This document shows positions 10,448-19,203 of a stretch of 64,000 nt of DNA, one piece after another. The position numbers were made by a program, and so were the translations under genes. The stretch comes from Brevibacterium permense. GTDB lineage: Bacteria > Actinomycetota > Actinomycetes > Actinomycetales > Brevibacteriaceae. The stretch is from positions 1 to 64,000 of the forward strand of contig NZ_JABSSX010000011.1 in NCBI RefSeq assembly GCF_013280495.1, read 5' to 3'. The notes under the pieces were generated by a model. The model had not been told where the DNA came from, ran no database searches, and saw only the letters and a program-made list of their open reading frames with translations. How positions within the stretch are numbered: position 1 is the stretch's first letter; each line of letters starts with the position of its first letter.

Positions 10448-11185
10448 ATGACAGACAGTTCGAACAAGCTGGTCCTCCTCCCCGCCGTTGACGTCGCCGA
10501 CGGCAAGGCCGTCCGCCTCGTCCAGGGCGAAGCCGGAACCGAAACCGACTACGGTTCACCCATCGACGCCGCTCAGGACTTCGAGAGCCGCGGCGCCGAA
10601 TGGATCCACCTCGTCGACCTCGATGCCGCTTTCGGACGCGGATCGAACTCGGATCTGCTCAACCAGGTCGTCAAGGCCGTGGGGATCAAGGTCGAACTCT
10701 CCGGTGGCATCCGTGACACCGAAAGCCTCGAACGCGCACTGGACACCGGAGCCGAGCGCGTCAACATCGGCACCGCCGCACTGGAGAACCCCGAGTGGAC
10801 GGCCGAGATGATCTCGCGCTTCGGCGATCAGGTCGCCATCGGCCTCGATGTGCGCGGAACCACCTTGGCCGCCCGCGGTTGGACGAAGGACGGCGGCGAC
10901 CTCTACGAAGTTCTCGCCACCCTGGAAGCCGCAGGCTGCTCCCGCTACGTCGTCACCGATGTGCGCAAGGACGGTACCCTGCAGGGTCCCAATGTCGACC
11001 TGCTCAAGGACCTCGCGCAGAAGACGGACTCTCCGATCGTCGCCTCCGGCGGAGTCTCGAGCCTCGACGACCTGCGAGCCCTCCGTGAGCTCGTGCCCTT
11101 CGGCGTCGACTCGGCGATCGTGGGCAAGGCACTCTACGCCGGCAAGTTCACTCTGGAAGAAGCCCTCGACGTCGCAGGACGGTGA
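10448..11185 (+). CDS. priA: Phosphoribosyl isomerase PriA (HisA type)
   Basis: 245 residues forming a (beta/alpha)8 barrel. It isomerises ProFAR to PRFAR in histidine synthesis. The catalytic Asp lies in [19 protein letters not shown] near residue 13, and the second in [16 protein letters not shown] near 170; [11 protein letters not shown] binds phosphate. In actinobacteria lacking a separate trpF this enzyme also serves tryptophan synthesis as PriA (established for Streptomyces and Mycobacterium); whether trpF is absent here cannot be seen. A 58-bp gap separates it from hisH, with an AGAAAGG ribosome site before the ATG. Confidence 0.92.
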   Translation: MTDSSNKLVLLPAVDVADGKAVRLVQGEAGTETDYGSPIDAAQDFESRGAEWIHLVDLDAAFGRGSNSDLLNQVVKAVGIKVELSGGIRDTESLERALDTGAERVNIGTAALENPEWTAEMISRFGDQVAIGLDVRGTTLAARGWTKDGGDLYEVLATLEAAGCSRYVVTDVRKDGTLQGPNVDLLKDLAQKTDSPIVASGGVSSLDDLRALRELVPFGVDSAIVGKALYAGKFTLEEALDVAGR

Positions 11186-11189
11186 GTCA

Positions 11190-12026
11190 GTGAGCACGCA
11201 CTCACACGATCCGGGCCAGTCGCATGGGCCCGGCGATCCCCGGTCCGCCGCGTCTGATGCCCAGGCAGGCGACGCCCACGCCCCGACGGATTCCGCCGGA
11301 CAGGCGTGGGAGGGCCGGGATCTCAAACCCAACCCGTTCTCCGGGGACACCGGGCTGGCGGATGCAGCCCTGCTGGAGGCCCTGACCCAGGTCGCTCAGA
11401 CACCCCTGGATTCGTCCGCACACCAGCAGGTCGTCACGGCCCTGTCCGGGGCCAGGCTCTATGCCCCGATCGTGCCGATGGTCGTCGATCACGAGGTCGG
11501 AGAGAACGGTCTCATGGCCGACAACTCCTCGGAGATGGCGATGGTCCGCCTCCAAGCCGAGGACGGCCGCGAGTGCACCCCCGGATTCTCCGGAATCCCA
11601 CCGTTGACGGCGTGGCATTCCGACGCCCGTCCTGTCCCGATCGAGTCCGAACGGCTCGTCCTCGGGGCGATCGAGGCCGAATCCCAGCTCGTCGTCCTCG
11701 ACCCCGGGGCCGAGTCCTCGTTCCTGCTGCGCCGCCCGGCCATGTTCGCGTTCGTGCAGTCCCAGCCCTGGACTCCGTCCTGGGCCGACGCCGAGGTGGC
11801 CCAGCGTCTGCGTGCCATCGCCGAGTCCTTCCCGTGGCTGGCTCGGATCGGTGTGAGCCCCGGCAGCAACAGTGTCCACCTCGGTGGGCCGGAGCTCGGC
11901 ATCACACTCGGCGTCGAGTCCGAAGTGCCGCCGGAGGAAGTGCGCCGGTTCCAGGAAGCCGTCGCCAGTGACGAGGACCTCGTCGCGAAGATCGACTCTC
12001 TGGCCATCCGCCTCGTCGAAGGCTGA
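11190..12026 (+). CDS. SseB-family protein
   Basis: 278 residues starting at GTG 11190, four bases after the priA stop. A disordered His/Pro/Ala-rich N-terminus (about 45 residues) precedes an SseB-N-type domain (LEALTQVAQTPLDSSAHQQVVTALSGARLYAPIVP, then MVRLQAEDGRECTPGFSG and TAWHSDARPVPI). A C-terminal region carries PEVRR-type helices. SseB-domain proteins following hisA are frequent in actinobacteria but have no settled biochemical role; E. coli SseB concerns sensitivity to serine. Co-transcription with the his genes is likely. Confidence 0.8.
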   Translation: MSTHSHDPGQSHGPGDPRSAASDAQAGDAHAPTDSAGQAWEGRDLKPNPFSGDTGLADAALLEALTQVAQTPLDSSAHQQVVTALSGARLYAPIVPMVVDHEVGENGLMADNSSEMAMVRLQAEDGRECTPGFSGIPPLTAWHSDARPVPIESERLVLGAIEAESQLVVLDPGAESSFLLRRPAMFAFVQSQPWTPSWADAEVAQRLRAIAESFPWLARIGVSPGSNSVHLGGPELGITLGVESEVPPEEVRRFQEAVASDEDLVAKIDSLAIRLVEG

Positions 12027-12072
12027 CCGTTCCGGGCGTGTCAGATCGGCAGGGCACCTATGCTTGTGACCC

Positions 12073-13419
12073 ATGAGCGAAATCCGTGACCTCGGCCACT
12101 CGACCGCACCGGACGACAGCTACCTCGACGAGATGGCCAGACAGACCCGGGCTCGGGCCGAGCAGGCCGCCGAGTGGGCCTCCGCTTTCACCGGAGCCCC
12201 GGAGACGAGCCGGTCCGGCATCGCCGCAGGCCTCGACGCCGCGGAAGGCGACCTTACGGGCCTGCTCCACACCATCCATGATCTCGCAGAGACAGCATTC
12301 GAAGAGTTCGATTCGGTCGCTGCGATCGCCTCGGTGCTGGAGAATCATGGAGTCGACGTCGAGACCGGCCTCTACGGTGTGAAGACCACGCTGCGGGCGA
12401 CGACGGGATCCGGTCACGGTCGCACGATCGCGATCCTCGCCGAATACGATGCCCTGCCCGAGATCGGGCATGCGTGCGGACACAACATCATCGCCACCGC
12501 CGGAGTCGGTGCCTTCCTCGCCCTCCACGCCTTGCACGCGAAGGACCCCGACGCCGTGCCGGGCACCGTCGTGCTGCTGGGCACCCCGGCCGAAGAAGGC
12601 CATTCGGGCAAAGAGGTCATGGCCCGGGCCGGCGCCTTCGACGGCATCGACGCGGCCATCATGGTCCACGGCTACGGATACGACTGCGCCGACCAGGTGT
12701 GGCTGGGACGCCGCCTGCTCAAGGTCACATACTCAGGGGTCGCCGCCCACGCCTCGGCGCAGCCTTTCATGGGGCGCAACGCCCTCGACGCGGCGAACCT
12801 CTTCTACCAGGGGCTCGGCCTGATGCGGCAGCAGATGCCGCCGATCTCCCGCCTGCACGCGGTCATCACTGACGGCGGAACGAGGCCGTCGATCATCACC
12901 GAAACCGCCACCGTGCAGTGCTACGTCCGTTCGAAGTTCCCCGAGACGCTCAAAGAGCTCTCCGACCGGGTAGAGGACGCGGCAAAGGGTGCCGCGCTCA
13001 TGACCGGCACCGGCGTCACCGTCGACTGGGACGAACACCCGCCGTCGCTGCCCGTGCGTACGAATTCGACGCTGACCGCCCGTTGGGCCGAACACGAACA
13101 GGCGCGCGGTCGCCAACCGCTTCCCGCCGGAGTGCTCGACGAATCGATTGCAGCGTCGACGGACTTCGGCAACGTCTCCTACCGGATTCCCGGCATCCAT
13201 CCGCTCATCAAGACCGCCGACGCCGAGGTGGCCCTGCACACTCGTGAATTCGCTGCAGCCGCCAAGACCCCTGCAGCCGAAACCGCGGCGCTCGACGGGG
13301 CCTATGGTCTTGCGTGCACCGCCCTGGATTTCCTCGTCGACGATGCCCTCGCCGCCGAGGTCACCGAAGAATTCGCCCGCGACGGGGGAGCGATTGACGT
13401 CGAGCACTTCTTCGACTGA
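12073..13419 (+). CDS. M20-family amidohydrolase, AbgB-like
   Basis: 448 residues. The M20/dimetal peptidase signatures are AEYDALPEIGHACGHN near residue 123 and the catalytic LLGTPAEEGHSGKE near 172; the lid domain follows (VTYSGVAAHASAQP). Relatives AbgA/AbgB cleave p-aminobenzoyl-glutamate to p-aminobenzoate and glutamate. The directly following AbgT-type transporter supports that substrate class, though other N-acyl amino acids are possible. A TATGCT box 8 nt before the ATG suggests a leaderless transcript. Confidence 0.88.
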   Translation: MSEIRDLGHSTAPDDSYLDEMARQTRARAEQAAEWASAFTGAPETSRSGIAAGLDAAEGDLTGLLHTIHDLAETAFEEFDSVAAIASVLENHGVDVETGLYGVKTTLRATTGSGHGRTIAILAEYDALPEIGHACGHNIIATAGVGAFLALHALHAKDPDAVPGTVVLLGTPAEEGHSGKEVMARAGAFDGIDAAIMVHGYGYDCADQVWLGRRLLKVTYSGVAAHASAQPFMGRNALDAANLFYQGLGLMRQQMPPISRLHAVITDGGTRPSIITETATVQCYVRSKFPETLKELSDRVEDAAKGAALMTGTGVTVDWDEHPPSLPVRTNSTLTARWAEHEQARGRQPLPAGVLDESIAASTDFGNVSYRIPGIHPLIKTADAEVALHTREFAAAAKTPAAETAALDGAYGLACTALDFLVDDALAAEVTEEFARDGGAIDVEHFFD

Positions 13420-13468
13420 GATCGTCCCGCCGCACCCAGACCCGCGCCATCGAAGAGAAGGACCGCTC

Positions 13469-15118
13469 ATGTCGACGACGACAGATGGGAAAGTCGGTTT
13501 CGGCCAGCGCACGCTGGACTGGATCGAACGCATCGGAAACAAGCTGCCCGAACCGTTCACGCTGTTCCTCGGGCTGTTCATCATCACCGGCCTCGTCTCC
13601 ACGGCGATGGCCTTGGCTGATGTCACGGTCGCCATCCCCGGCGGCGACGAGACCATCGCGATCAAGGGACTGTTCACCGGGGAGGGCCTGTCGTGGCTGA
13701 CCACGACCATGGGCGACAACTACATCGGATTCCCGCCCTTGGCCACGGTGCTGCCGATTCTGCTCGCCGTCGGTGTAGCCGAGAAGTCGGGAATGCTCGC
13801 CGCGGCCGTGCGCATCGCCTTCGGCAAGAGCCCGAAGTGGCTGCTGCCGTATGCCGTCGGCTTTGTCGGGGTGGTCGGGTCGATCATGGCCGACTCGGCG
13901 TTCGTCATCATCCCGCCGTTGGCTGCGCTCGTATTCAAAGCGGCAGGACGGCATCCGATGGCCGGGCTCATCGGCGGGTTCGCCGCCACCGGTGCCGGCT
14001 ATTCGACCTCGATCGTCCCCACGAGCCTCGACGCTCTGTTCGCCGGGATCACCACCTCGGTGATGGAGACCCTGCCGAACACCGACTACACCGCGGTCAA
14101 CCCGGTGTCGAACTACTACTTCAACATCGCCTCGTCGATCGTGTTGGCGATCATCGCCGGATTCATCATCGACCGGCTGATCGAACCGAACATGGTGCGC
14201 AAGGGAGTGCCCCGCGAATACGCGAACGCCTCGTCGAGCGGACTGGCCCGCGAATACCAGGCACCCGACAGCCCGTACGGAGACGCCTCGGCGAAAACGG
14301 ATGGATCCTCTGAATCCTCGGACGATGATTCGCCCACAGAGATCAAGGCCGAACTCGAACCCGAGGAGAAGAAAGGGCTGATCTGGTCGGTCGTCTCGGG
14401 GCTCGTCCTCACCGCGGTCTTCCTCCTCGCTTTCCTCCTCCCCAATTCTCCTTGGCGGAACGAGGACGGCGGATTTCTCCCGGAGTCCCCACTGCTGTCG
14501 TCGATCGTGTTCATCGTCTTCGCCTACTTCATGCTCATGGGTGTCGTCTACGGCATTGTCGTGCACACCGTGAGGTCGATGAACGACCTGGTGAGAATGA
14601 TGAGTCAGTCGATCATCGACATGATGTCGTTCCTCATTCTCGCGTTCATCCTCGGGCAGTTCATCGCCTTGTTCAACTGGACGGGCATCGGTTCGTGGAT
14701 TGCCGTTGCAGGTGCGTCGGGGCTTGAGGCGATCGGGCTGACCGGGTTTGCCGCGGTCATCGGCTTCATGCTCCTGGCCAGTGTGCTCAACCTGTTCATC
14801 ATCTCCGGATCGTCGATGTGGACACTCATGGCCGCCGTGTTCGTCCCGCTGTTCTCCCTGCTCGGCTACGAACCGGCGTTCATCCAGGCCGGGTTCCGCG
14901 TCGGTGACTCGGCCACTCAGGTCATCACCCCGCTCAACCCGTACATGATCGTCCTCCTCGGCCTCGTCCGCCGGTATGAGCCGAACGCCGGGCTGGGCAC
15001 GGTCATCTCTCGGATGTTCCCGTTCGTCATCCCGTTCTGGCTGGCCTGGGCCGTGCTGCTGGGCATCTGGTTCGTCTTCGACCTGCCTCTGGGACCGGGC
15101 AACGGGATCCGACTGTGA
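13469..15118 (+). CDS. abgT: AbgT-family transporter
   Basis: 549 residues with about 12 TM helices. Family signatures are PEPFTLFLGLF in the first TM, FPPLATVLPILLAVGVAEKSG, MADSAFVIIPPLAALVF and the C-terminal NPYMIVLLGLVRRYEPNAGLGT. AbgT proteins move p-aminobenzoyl-glutamate, and some members (MtrF, YdaH) export sulfonamides (family knowledge). An acidic cytoplasmic linker (about residues 275-300, SSESSDDDSPTEIK) splits the helices. The ATG at 13469 follows GAGAAGGA and lies 50 bp after the amidohydrolase stop, so the two form one salvage unit. Confidence 0.9.
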   Translation: MSTTTDGKVGFGQRTLDWIERIGNKLPEPFTLFLGLFIITGLVSTAMALADVTVAIPGGDETIAIKGLFTGEGLSWLTTTMGDNYIGFPPLATVLPILLAVGVAEKSGMLAAAVRIAFGKSPKWLLPYAVGFVGVVGSIMADSAFVIIPPLAALVFKAAGRHPMAGLIGGFAATGAGYSTSIVPTSLDALFAGITTSVMETLPNTDYTAVNPVSNYYFNIASSIVLAIIAGFIIDRLIEPNMVRKGVPREYANASSSGLAREYQAPDSPYGDASAKTDGSSESSDDDSPTEIKAELEPEEKKGLIWSVVSGLVLTAVFLLAFLLPNSPWRNEDGGFLPESPLLSSIVFIVFAYFMLMGVVYGIVVHTVRSMNDLVRMMSQSIIDMMSFLILAFILGQFIALFNWTGIGSWIAVAGASGLEAIGLTGFAAVIGFMLLASVLNLFIISGSSMWTLMAAVFVPLFSLLGYEPAFIQAGFRVGDSATQVITPLNPYMIVLLGLVRRYEPNAGLGTVISRMFPFVIPFWLAWAVLLGIWFVFDLPLGPGNGIRL

Positions 15119-15131
15119 GGTTCGATCGCCC

Positions 15132-15506
15132 ATGGTGAGTCGAATCGGGGACCTTGTCGTCAAAACCCCGGACCCGGCTCGGCTGAGCGGATTCTGGTGC
15201 GAAGCACTGGGATACGAGGTGACGGCCACTGACGAAACCGGTGTCGCGATCTCCGGAGCGTCGAATGCGCCGACTATTCTCTTCGAGCGTTCAAGTGATT
15301 CGTTTGGGGACAACAGTCTGCATCTCGACCTCTGTCCGACTGACCGCAGCCAGGCGGACGAGCTCGAAAGACTTATGGCTTTGGGTGCGACGAAGACTGA
15401 TGTCGTGCCGTCAGGAAGCTGGCATGTTCTCGCGGATCCGGACGGCAATAAGTTCTGTCTCATGGCGAAGCGCATCCCCGCGGAGCCGGACGACTTCCAT
15501 GACTGA
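15132..15506 (+). CDS. VOC (glyoxalase/bleomycin-resistance fold) protein
   Basis: 124 residues with the two-beta-alpha-beta-beta-beta layout: KTPDPARLSGFWCEALGYEV in the first half and LHLDLCPTDRSQADELERLMALGA with WHVLADPDGNKFCLM in the second. The second half has the usual metal-side 'DPDGNKFCL' motif. Members include glyoxalases, dioxygenases and drug-binding proteins; the substrate is unknown. It lies 13 bp downstream of abgT and may be co-transcribed. Confidence 0.82.
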   Translation: MVSRIGDLVVKTPDPARLSGFWCEALGYEVTATDETGVAISGASNAPTILFERSSDSFGDNSLHLDLCPTDRSQADELERLMALGATKTDVVPSGSWHVLADPDGNKFCLMAKRIPAEPDDFHD

Positions 15507-15578
15507 GTCCCAACCCAATCGGTGACAGAAGCAGCAAACGACCATGCAGTTCTGCGGATTACTGTCGGAATTCCGCGG

Positions 15579-16514
15579 TCAGAGGTCGTTCGCGACCTTT
15601 ATGCCTCCGAGCATCTGCCGTACGCCTTCGCGCCAGTCGGTCGTGCCGACTGTTTGGGCCAAATCGCTGGAGGCGATGACGCAGGGTTCGTACCAGATCG
15701 GTGCCAACTGGTTGAGCTCATAGAAGGAGCGTTCGAAAGCACCGACGGCACGGGTCGTCCAGCGTGGCACCGATACCGGACGCTTGTGTTTCTTCCCCAA
15801 GAGGTCAGCGGTGAAGTCGGCGATCTCGGCCAGTGTCGGATTTGATGCCGGTGCGATCCGCAGCTGATGCGTCCCCGCGGTGACAGACTTCAGGTCCTCT
15901 GCCGCCTGGATCATTGCGGCGGCGTGGTCGGCGATGACAGTGATTCCATGTGGGACGTCTGTCCGTGCCGGCACCATGGACCGACGCCCGGCGGAAATCG
16001 GTTCAGTGATGCACATCCGCACGACCGACGACCACTTTTCTGCGGTTCTGCCGAGCAGGTCCCCGGCGACGACGCTCGCACTGGTCGCTGCGTGAGCCTC
16101 ACGGGCTTCGATGAGTCGCTGCCGAATTCGTCCCTTTTCCTCCACCGGAGCGAATGGTGAGGTTTCGATGATCGGGGCGTCGAGTCCGGCGAAGGCATAG
16201 ACCGACTCCGGGAAGACGACGGGGATGCCGAGGTCTGCGGCGGTGTCGAGAATCGCCGTATCGAGGCGGGGGAGGACCTGCTCCCATTTCCGACTGTCAT
16301 AGGGAGCGTGTGCGCAGGCGAAGATCGCATCGACTCCCGCAGCGGCCTCGGCCAGCTGGGCGCGATCACTCGCATCGGCCTTGAGGTGGGTGGGAGTGCT
16401 GGATGGACCGCTGCCTGAGCGGGTGGCGATGCGGACATCTGTGCCTGACGCGATGAGCTGCGCCGCGATCTCCGACCCGATCTGACCATTGCCGATGACG
16501 AGTGCTGTTTTCAT
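15579..16514 (-). CDS. NAD(P)-binding epimerase/NmrA-like protein
   Basis: 311 residues. The Rossmann nucleotide-binding start is ALVIGNGQIGSEIAAQL at residue 4, followed by ADASDRAQLAEAAAGVDAIFACAH. The fold matches extended SDR / NmrA-like proteins; the canonical YxxxK is not clear, so it may be a redox sensor or an atypical reductase. ATG 16514 was chosen over the longer frame because it directly precedes MKTALVIGN and follows GAAAGGA. It is divergent from a TetR gene, with two palindromic operators between them, so TetR very probably controls it. Confidence 0.8.
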   Translation of the reverse strand: MKTALVIGNGQIGSEIAAQLIASGTDVRIATRSGSGPSSTPTHLKADASDRAQLAEAAAGVDAIFACAHAPYDSRKWEQVLPRLDTAILDTAADLGIPVVFPESVYAFAGLDAPIIETSPFAPVEEKGRIRQRLIEAREAHAATSASVVAGDLLGRTAEKWSSVVRMCITEPISAGRRSMVPARTDVPHGITVIADHAAAMIQAAEDLKSVTAGTHQLRIAPASNPTLAEIADFTADLLGKKHKRPVSVPRWTTRAVGAFERSFYELNQLAPIWYEPCVIASSDLAQTVGTTDWREGVRQMLGGIKVANDL

Positions 16515-16548
16515 GACGGATCCTTTCTCGATCTCTCCACGCGGTAAA

Positions 16549-16565
16549 CGAGAGCGGTGCTCTCG
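16549..16565. promoter_or_regulatory. Operator palindrome 1 (TetR)
   Basis: CGAGAGCGGTGCTCTCG is a perfect inverted repeat with 7-bp arms, 35 bp upstream of the epimerase gene and 86 bp upstream of the TetR gene. A second related half-sequence lies at 16600-16612. Confidence 0.65.
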
Positions 16566-16599
16566 GAATTCAGCGTAGGCCGCATGCATCGACAATGCA

Positions 16600-16612
16600 A
16601 GAGCAGTGCTCA
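16600..16612. promoter_or_regulatory. Operator palindrome 2 (TetR)
   Basis: AGAGCAGTGCTCA contains the perfect palindrome GAGCA-G-TGCTC and shares the AGAGC-3-GCTC core with the site at 16549-16565. The centres are about 49 bp apart, close to five helical turns. Confidence 0.6.
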
Positions 16613-16650
16613 CTGTTGTTATCTTTGCTCTCGGATCGTAGGGTGAAGTC

Positions 16651-17343
16651 ATGACAGAGACGACTCCACGACAGCGAGCCCGAATCGAGACGGAAGCCCA
16701 GATCACCGCGATCGGCAACCGGATGGTCGACGACGACGGAGTCGACGGGCTGTCGCTGCGGGCGATCGCGCGAGAGCTCGGGGTCGTCTCCAGCGCGGTC
16801 TACCGCTATGTGAAGAGCCGTGATGAGCTGCTGACCATTCTCATCCGCGATGCCTTCACGCAGATCGCCGATGCCGTCGATGAAGCGCTGGCCGAGCATC
16901 GCAGTGTTGAGACCCTGGCGCTGACGATGCTTGACTGGTCGAGGAGCCATCCGAATCGGTGGGCGCTCATCTACGGCACCCCGATCGCCGGCTATGAGGC
17001 GCCCCGTGAGGAGACCGTGGTGCCGGGAACCCGAATCATGATCGCCTTGGCGTCCTTGGTGGCGGAGTCAACGACCGACACCGAGGCGGCCAACGGAGCT
17101 GGCTCGGCTCAGGGTGCGCAGAGTTCCGAAGTTCAGGAGCTGAGCGCGACGCTCGAGCCGCTGCGGCGAGGTCTCGACGAACTCGGACTCGACTACGACG
17201 ACTCCGTGATCCTGGAGACCATCACGATCTGGGTTGCTGTCATCGGGCTGATCAACGGTCTGCGGTTCGGCCAATTCGGGCCGGGTTTCGGCGACGTTGA
17301 AGACGATCTCATGTCTGGAGTGGTCGGCCGCCTCGGCGCGTGA
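16651..17343 (+). CDS. TetR-family transcriptional regulator
   Basis: 230 residues. The N-terminal HTH (about residues 8-55) reads QITAIGNRMVDDDGVDGLSLRAIARELGVVSSAVYRYVKSRDELL in outline, the usual three-helix TetR DNA-binding head. The C-terminal ligand domain contains the RSHPNRWALIYGTPIAGYEAP segment common to one actinobacterial TetR subgroup. It is divergent from the epimerase gene with two palindromes between, so autoregulation and control of 15579-16514 are likely. The inducer is unknown. Confidence 0.9.
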   Translation: MTETTPRQRARIETEAQITAIGNRMVDDDGVDGLSLRAIARELGVVSSAVYRYVKSRDELLTILIRDAFTQIADAVDEALAEHRSVETLALTMLDWSRSHPNRWALIYGTPIAGYEAPREETVVPGTRIMIALASLVAESTTDTEAANGAGSAQGAQSSEVQELSATLEPLRRGLDELGLDYDDSVILETITIWVAVIGLINGLRFGQFGPGFGDVEDDLMSGVVGRLGA

Positions 17344-17386
17344 CCCGCGGGGCGGGGTGGGGATCGGCGGCGGATCGATGAATGCG

Positions 17387-17408
17387 AGTGCAACTGAATG
17401 GTTGCACT
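17387..17408. promoter_or_regulatory. Inverted-repeat operator before SRPBCC-ArsR operon
   Basis: AGTGCAAC-6 nt-GTTGCACT is a perfect 8-bp inverted repeat, 70 bp before the SRPBCC start. A GATAGAGT -10-like box lies about 20 bp downstream (17423-17430), so a bound repressor would cover the promoter. The likely ligand is the ArsR protein encoded two genes down. Confidence 0.65.
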
Positions 17409-17478
17409 TTGGCGGGGTGCGAGATAGAGTCGTCGGCAACGCGGCCCAGTGCCGATCTCACCGACGAGAGGAACCATT

Positions 17479-17949
17479 GTGACCGAGGACGACGTACCCA
17501 TCGCTGCGGATGATGTGCCCGACGAGATCGTCCGCAGCATCCACATCGACGCCGACGCGCAAACGGTGTGGGACATCATCAGCGAGCCCGGCTGGTTCAT
17601 CAATGACGGCGCCTACACCAACCATGACATCAGCTCTGAGGGTGGTGTCTCTCGGGTGGTTGACCCGAACGTCGGCGAATTCGCCATCGGTACGGAAGAG
17701 CTCGATCCGCCTCGTCGTGCGGTGTTCCGCTGGCTCGGCGGGACACCTGGGTCGTTGGAGGATTTTCCGAGCAACACCATCGAATTCACCATCGAGCCGG
17801 AAGGCCAGGGCGTCCTGCTCACCGTCCGTGAGAGTGGGTTCGCTCAGGTCAGCGACGATGTCGCCGAGCGACGACGGCGATTTGAGGAGAATGCCGAGGG
17901 TTGGGTCGAAGAGCTCGTGGTGGCGAGGGGACTCGCCGAGTCCGCGTGA
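17479..17949 (+). CDS. SRPBCC/AHSA1-like protein
   Basis: 156 residues from GTG 17479, which follows GAGAGGAAC. Helix-grip fold signatures are IHIDADAQTVWDIISEPGWFIN near the N-terminus, then VDPNVGEFAIGTEEL, RAVFRWLGG and the C-terminal helix ENAEGWVEELVVA. In actinobacteria, AHSA1/SRPBCC genes commonly pair with an ArsR repressor, here with an ATGA-type stop/start overlap. The bound ligand is unknown. Confidence 0.85.
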   Translation: MTEDDVPIAADDVPDEIVRSIHIDADAQTVWDIISEPGWFINDGAYTNHDISSEGGVSRVVDPNVGEFAIGTEELDPPRRAVFRWLGGTPGSLEDFPSNTIEFTIEPEGQGVLLTVRESGFAQVSDDVAERRRRFEENAEGWVEELVVARGLAESA

Positions 17950-18311
17950 TGAGTTCTTCGGGCGATTCTGTACAGGACAGACTGCTGTCGGGTGAAGCGG
18001 ATCTCGTCTTTAAGGCGCTAGCCGACCGCACGAGACGCCGCATCCTGGTTCGGCTGTCCCGGTCGCCCGACGACGCCGGCGCCGTGGCACGTGATCTCGG
18101 GCTGAGCCGACAGGCCGTGGCCAAGCAGCTGCGGATTCTCGAGAGCGGAGGAATCGTGAGTTCGACGACCCGATCATCCCGCCGCGTGCACTCGGTGAGT
18201 CCGTCGCAGATCCGCGAAGTATCCGATCTGCTCGGTATCGTCGCCCAAGGATGGGATCGCCGCCTCCGCGACGTCAAGGCGCAGGCAGAGCAAACAGGTG
18301 AGGATCCCTGA
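17949..18311 (+). CDS. ArsR-family transcriptional regulator
   Basis: 120 residues. Winged-helix HTH: VFKALADRTRRRILVRLSR, DAGAVARDLGLSRQAVAKQLRILE, GGIVSSTTRSSRRVHSVSPS. The SRQAVAKQLRILE recognition helix is typical of the ArsR subgroup paired with SRPBCC genes. No metal-binding ELCVCDL motif is present, so it is probably not a metal sensor. ATG 17949 shares a base with the SRPBCC stop. It presumably binds the inverted repeat at 17387-17408. Confidence 0.9.
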   Translation: MSSSGDSVQDRLLSGEADLVFKALADRTRRRILVRLSRSPDDAGAVARDLGLSRQAVAKQLRILESGGIVSSTTRSSRRVHSVSPSQIREVSDLLGIVAQGWDRRLRDVKAQAEQTGEDP

Positions 18312-18424
18312 TCCGTCCGACAGTGCTTCAAACCTCGACCGCACCTCATAGTCGATACGCTGCACCGGAGGTTCGGCGGACCCGGTGGGCGATCTTCCAT
18401 GACTATCGACTGCACCATAGACGA

Positions 18425-18508
18425 AGGCGGCCACCGACGGGTAGTCGGGGGCCGCCTCGGCTAACGAGGATATGACAACGGCCCCCGATCGATGATCGAG
18501 GGCCGTTG
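18425..18508. terminator. Convergent hairpin terminators
   Basis: Two hairpins lie between convergent arsR and the DUF1844 gene: GGCGGCC/GGCCGCC at about 18426-18457 and the stronger CAACGGCCC/GGGCCGTTG at 18476-18508 with an inner CGATC/GATCG stem. They are suited to stop transcription from both sides. Confidence 0.6.
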
Positions 18509-18532
18509 CGTGAGCGGTCGGCGGGGGAGTTG

Positions 18533-18904
18533 TCAGCGGACGGGGCCGGTGAACTTCTCTCCGGGGCCTTCGCCGGGGGCGTCGGGGTATTCCGAAGCTT
18601 CGCGGAAGGCCAGCTGCAGGCTGCGCAGTCCATCGCGCAGCGGGCGGGCATGGTGGTCGCCGATGACGGTGGCGGCACCTGTGACGAAACCTGCCAGTGC
18701 GGTGATGAGCTTGCGGGCCTCGTCGAGGTCCTGGAGGTCGGCGCCGCGACCTTCGGCGGTGTCCTCGGCCAGGCCGCACTTGACGGCGGCGGCGGACATG
18801 AGGTGGACGGCGCTGGAGGTGATGACCTCGACAGCGGGGACCTCGGCGATGTCGCGCGTAACGTCGGCGATCGCCTCGGGGGGAACAGATTCTTCAGAAC
18901 TCAT
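18533..18904 (-). CDS. DUF1844-domain protein
   Basis: 123 residues. The core EVITSSAVHLMSAAAVKCGL followed by DLDEARKLITALAGFVTGAATVIGDHHARPLRDGLRSLQLAFREAS is the DUF1844 helical domain. In actinobacteria it is regularly encoded next to infC-rpmI-rplT, as here, though divergently. No biochemical function is established. Confidence 0.85.
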   Translation of the reverse strand: MSSEESVPPEAIADVTRDIAEVPAVEVITSSAVHLMSAAAVKCGLAEDTAEGRGADLQDLDEARKLITALAGFVTGAATVIGDHHARPLRDGLRSLQLAFREASEYPDAPGEGPGEKFTGPVR

Positions 18905-19203
18905 GCCATAAGCTTGACATATAAATCAATGCGGCAATCACACCAGGGCTTCGATGTGCGAAGAGTCATGAAGCGTAGTACACTGGTAGCTGGTGCGAAG
19001 CGGAGTCTGTCTCCCACCTTGATCGCGAAGAGCGATCGGGTCCAAAGATCTGTCCGTCAGGCATAGTCTGATCGGGTGCAGATCGAGGTGTATTCACCGA
19101 ACGTACGTCTACCGTACTGCTCGTGTGTGCAGGCTCCCTTGGCATGTGTCAACGGGAGCCTTTTTCGTTGTCACGACCACATTTGAGCAAAAGGAGTGAA
19201 CAC
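18905..19203 (+). promoter_or_regulatory. infC leader with probable transcription attenuator
   Basis: About 300 bp without a gene upstream of infC. A -10-like TACACT lies at 18979-18984 (no clear -35). The leader then contains a GATCGC-5 nt-GCGATC hairpin (19021-19037) and, just before infC, an intrinsic terminator: GGCTCCC (19132-19138), loop, GGGAGCC (19154-19160) and TTTTT (19161-19165). A terminator directly before the gene it controls fits attenuation of the IF3-L35-L20 operon, as known in other bacteria through L20 binding. Confidence 0.65.

Noticed and set aside
13361..15475. 704-codon minus-strand frame antisense to abgT
   Set aside because: Asp/Arg/Gly-rich shadow of the transporter, with no recognisable domain.
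19123..19203. Upstream ATG start for infC
   Set aside because: It would translate through an intrinsic terminator, lacks a ribosome site and adds a non-family N-terminus.
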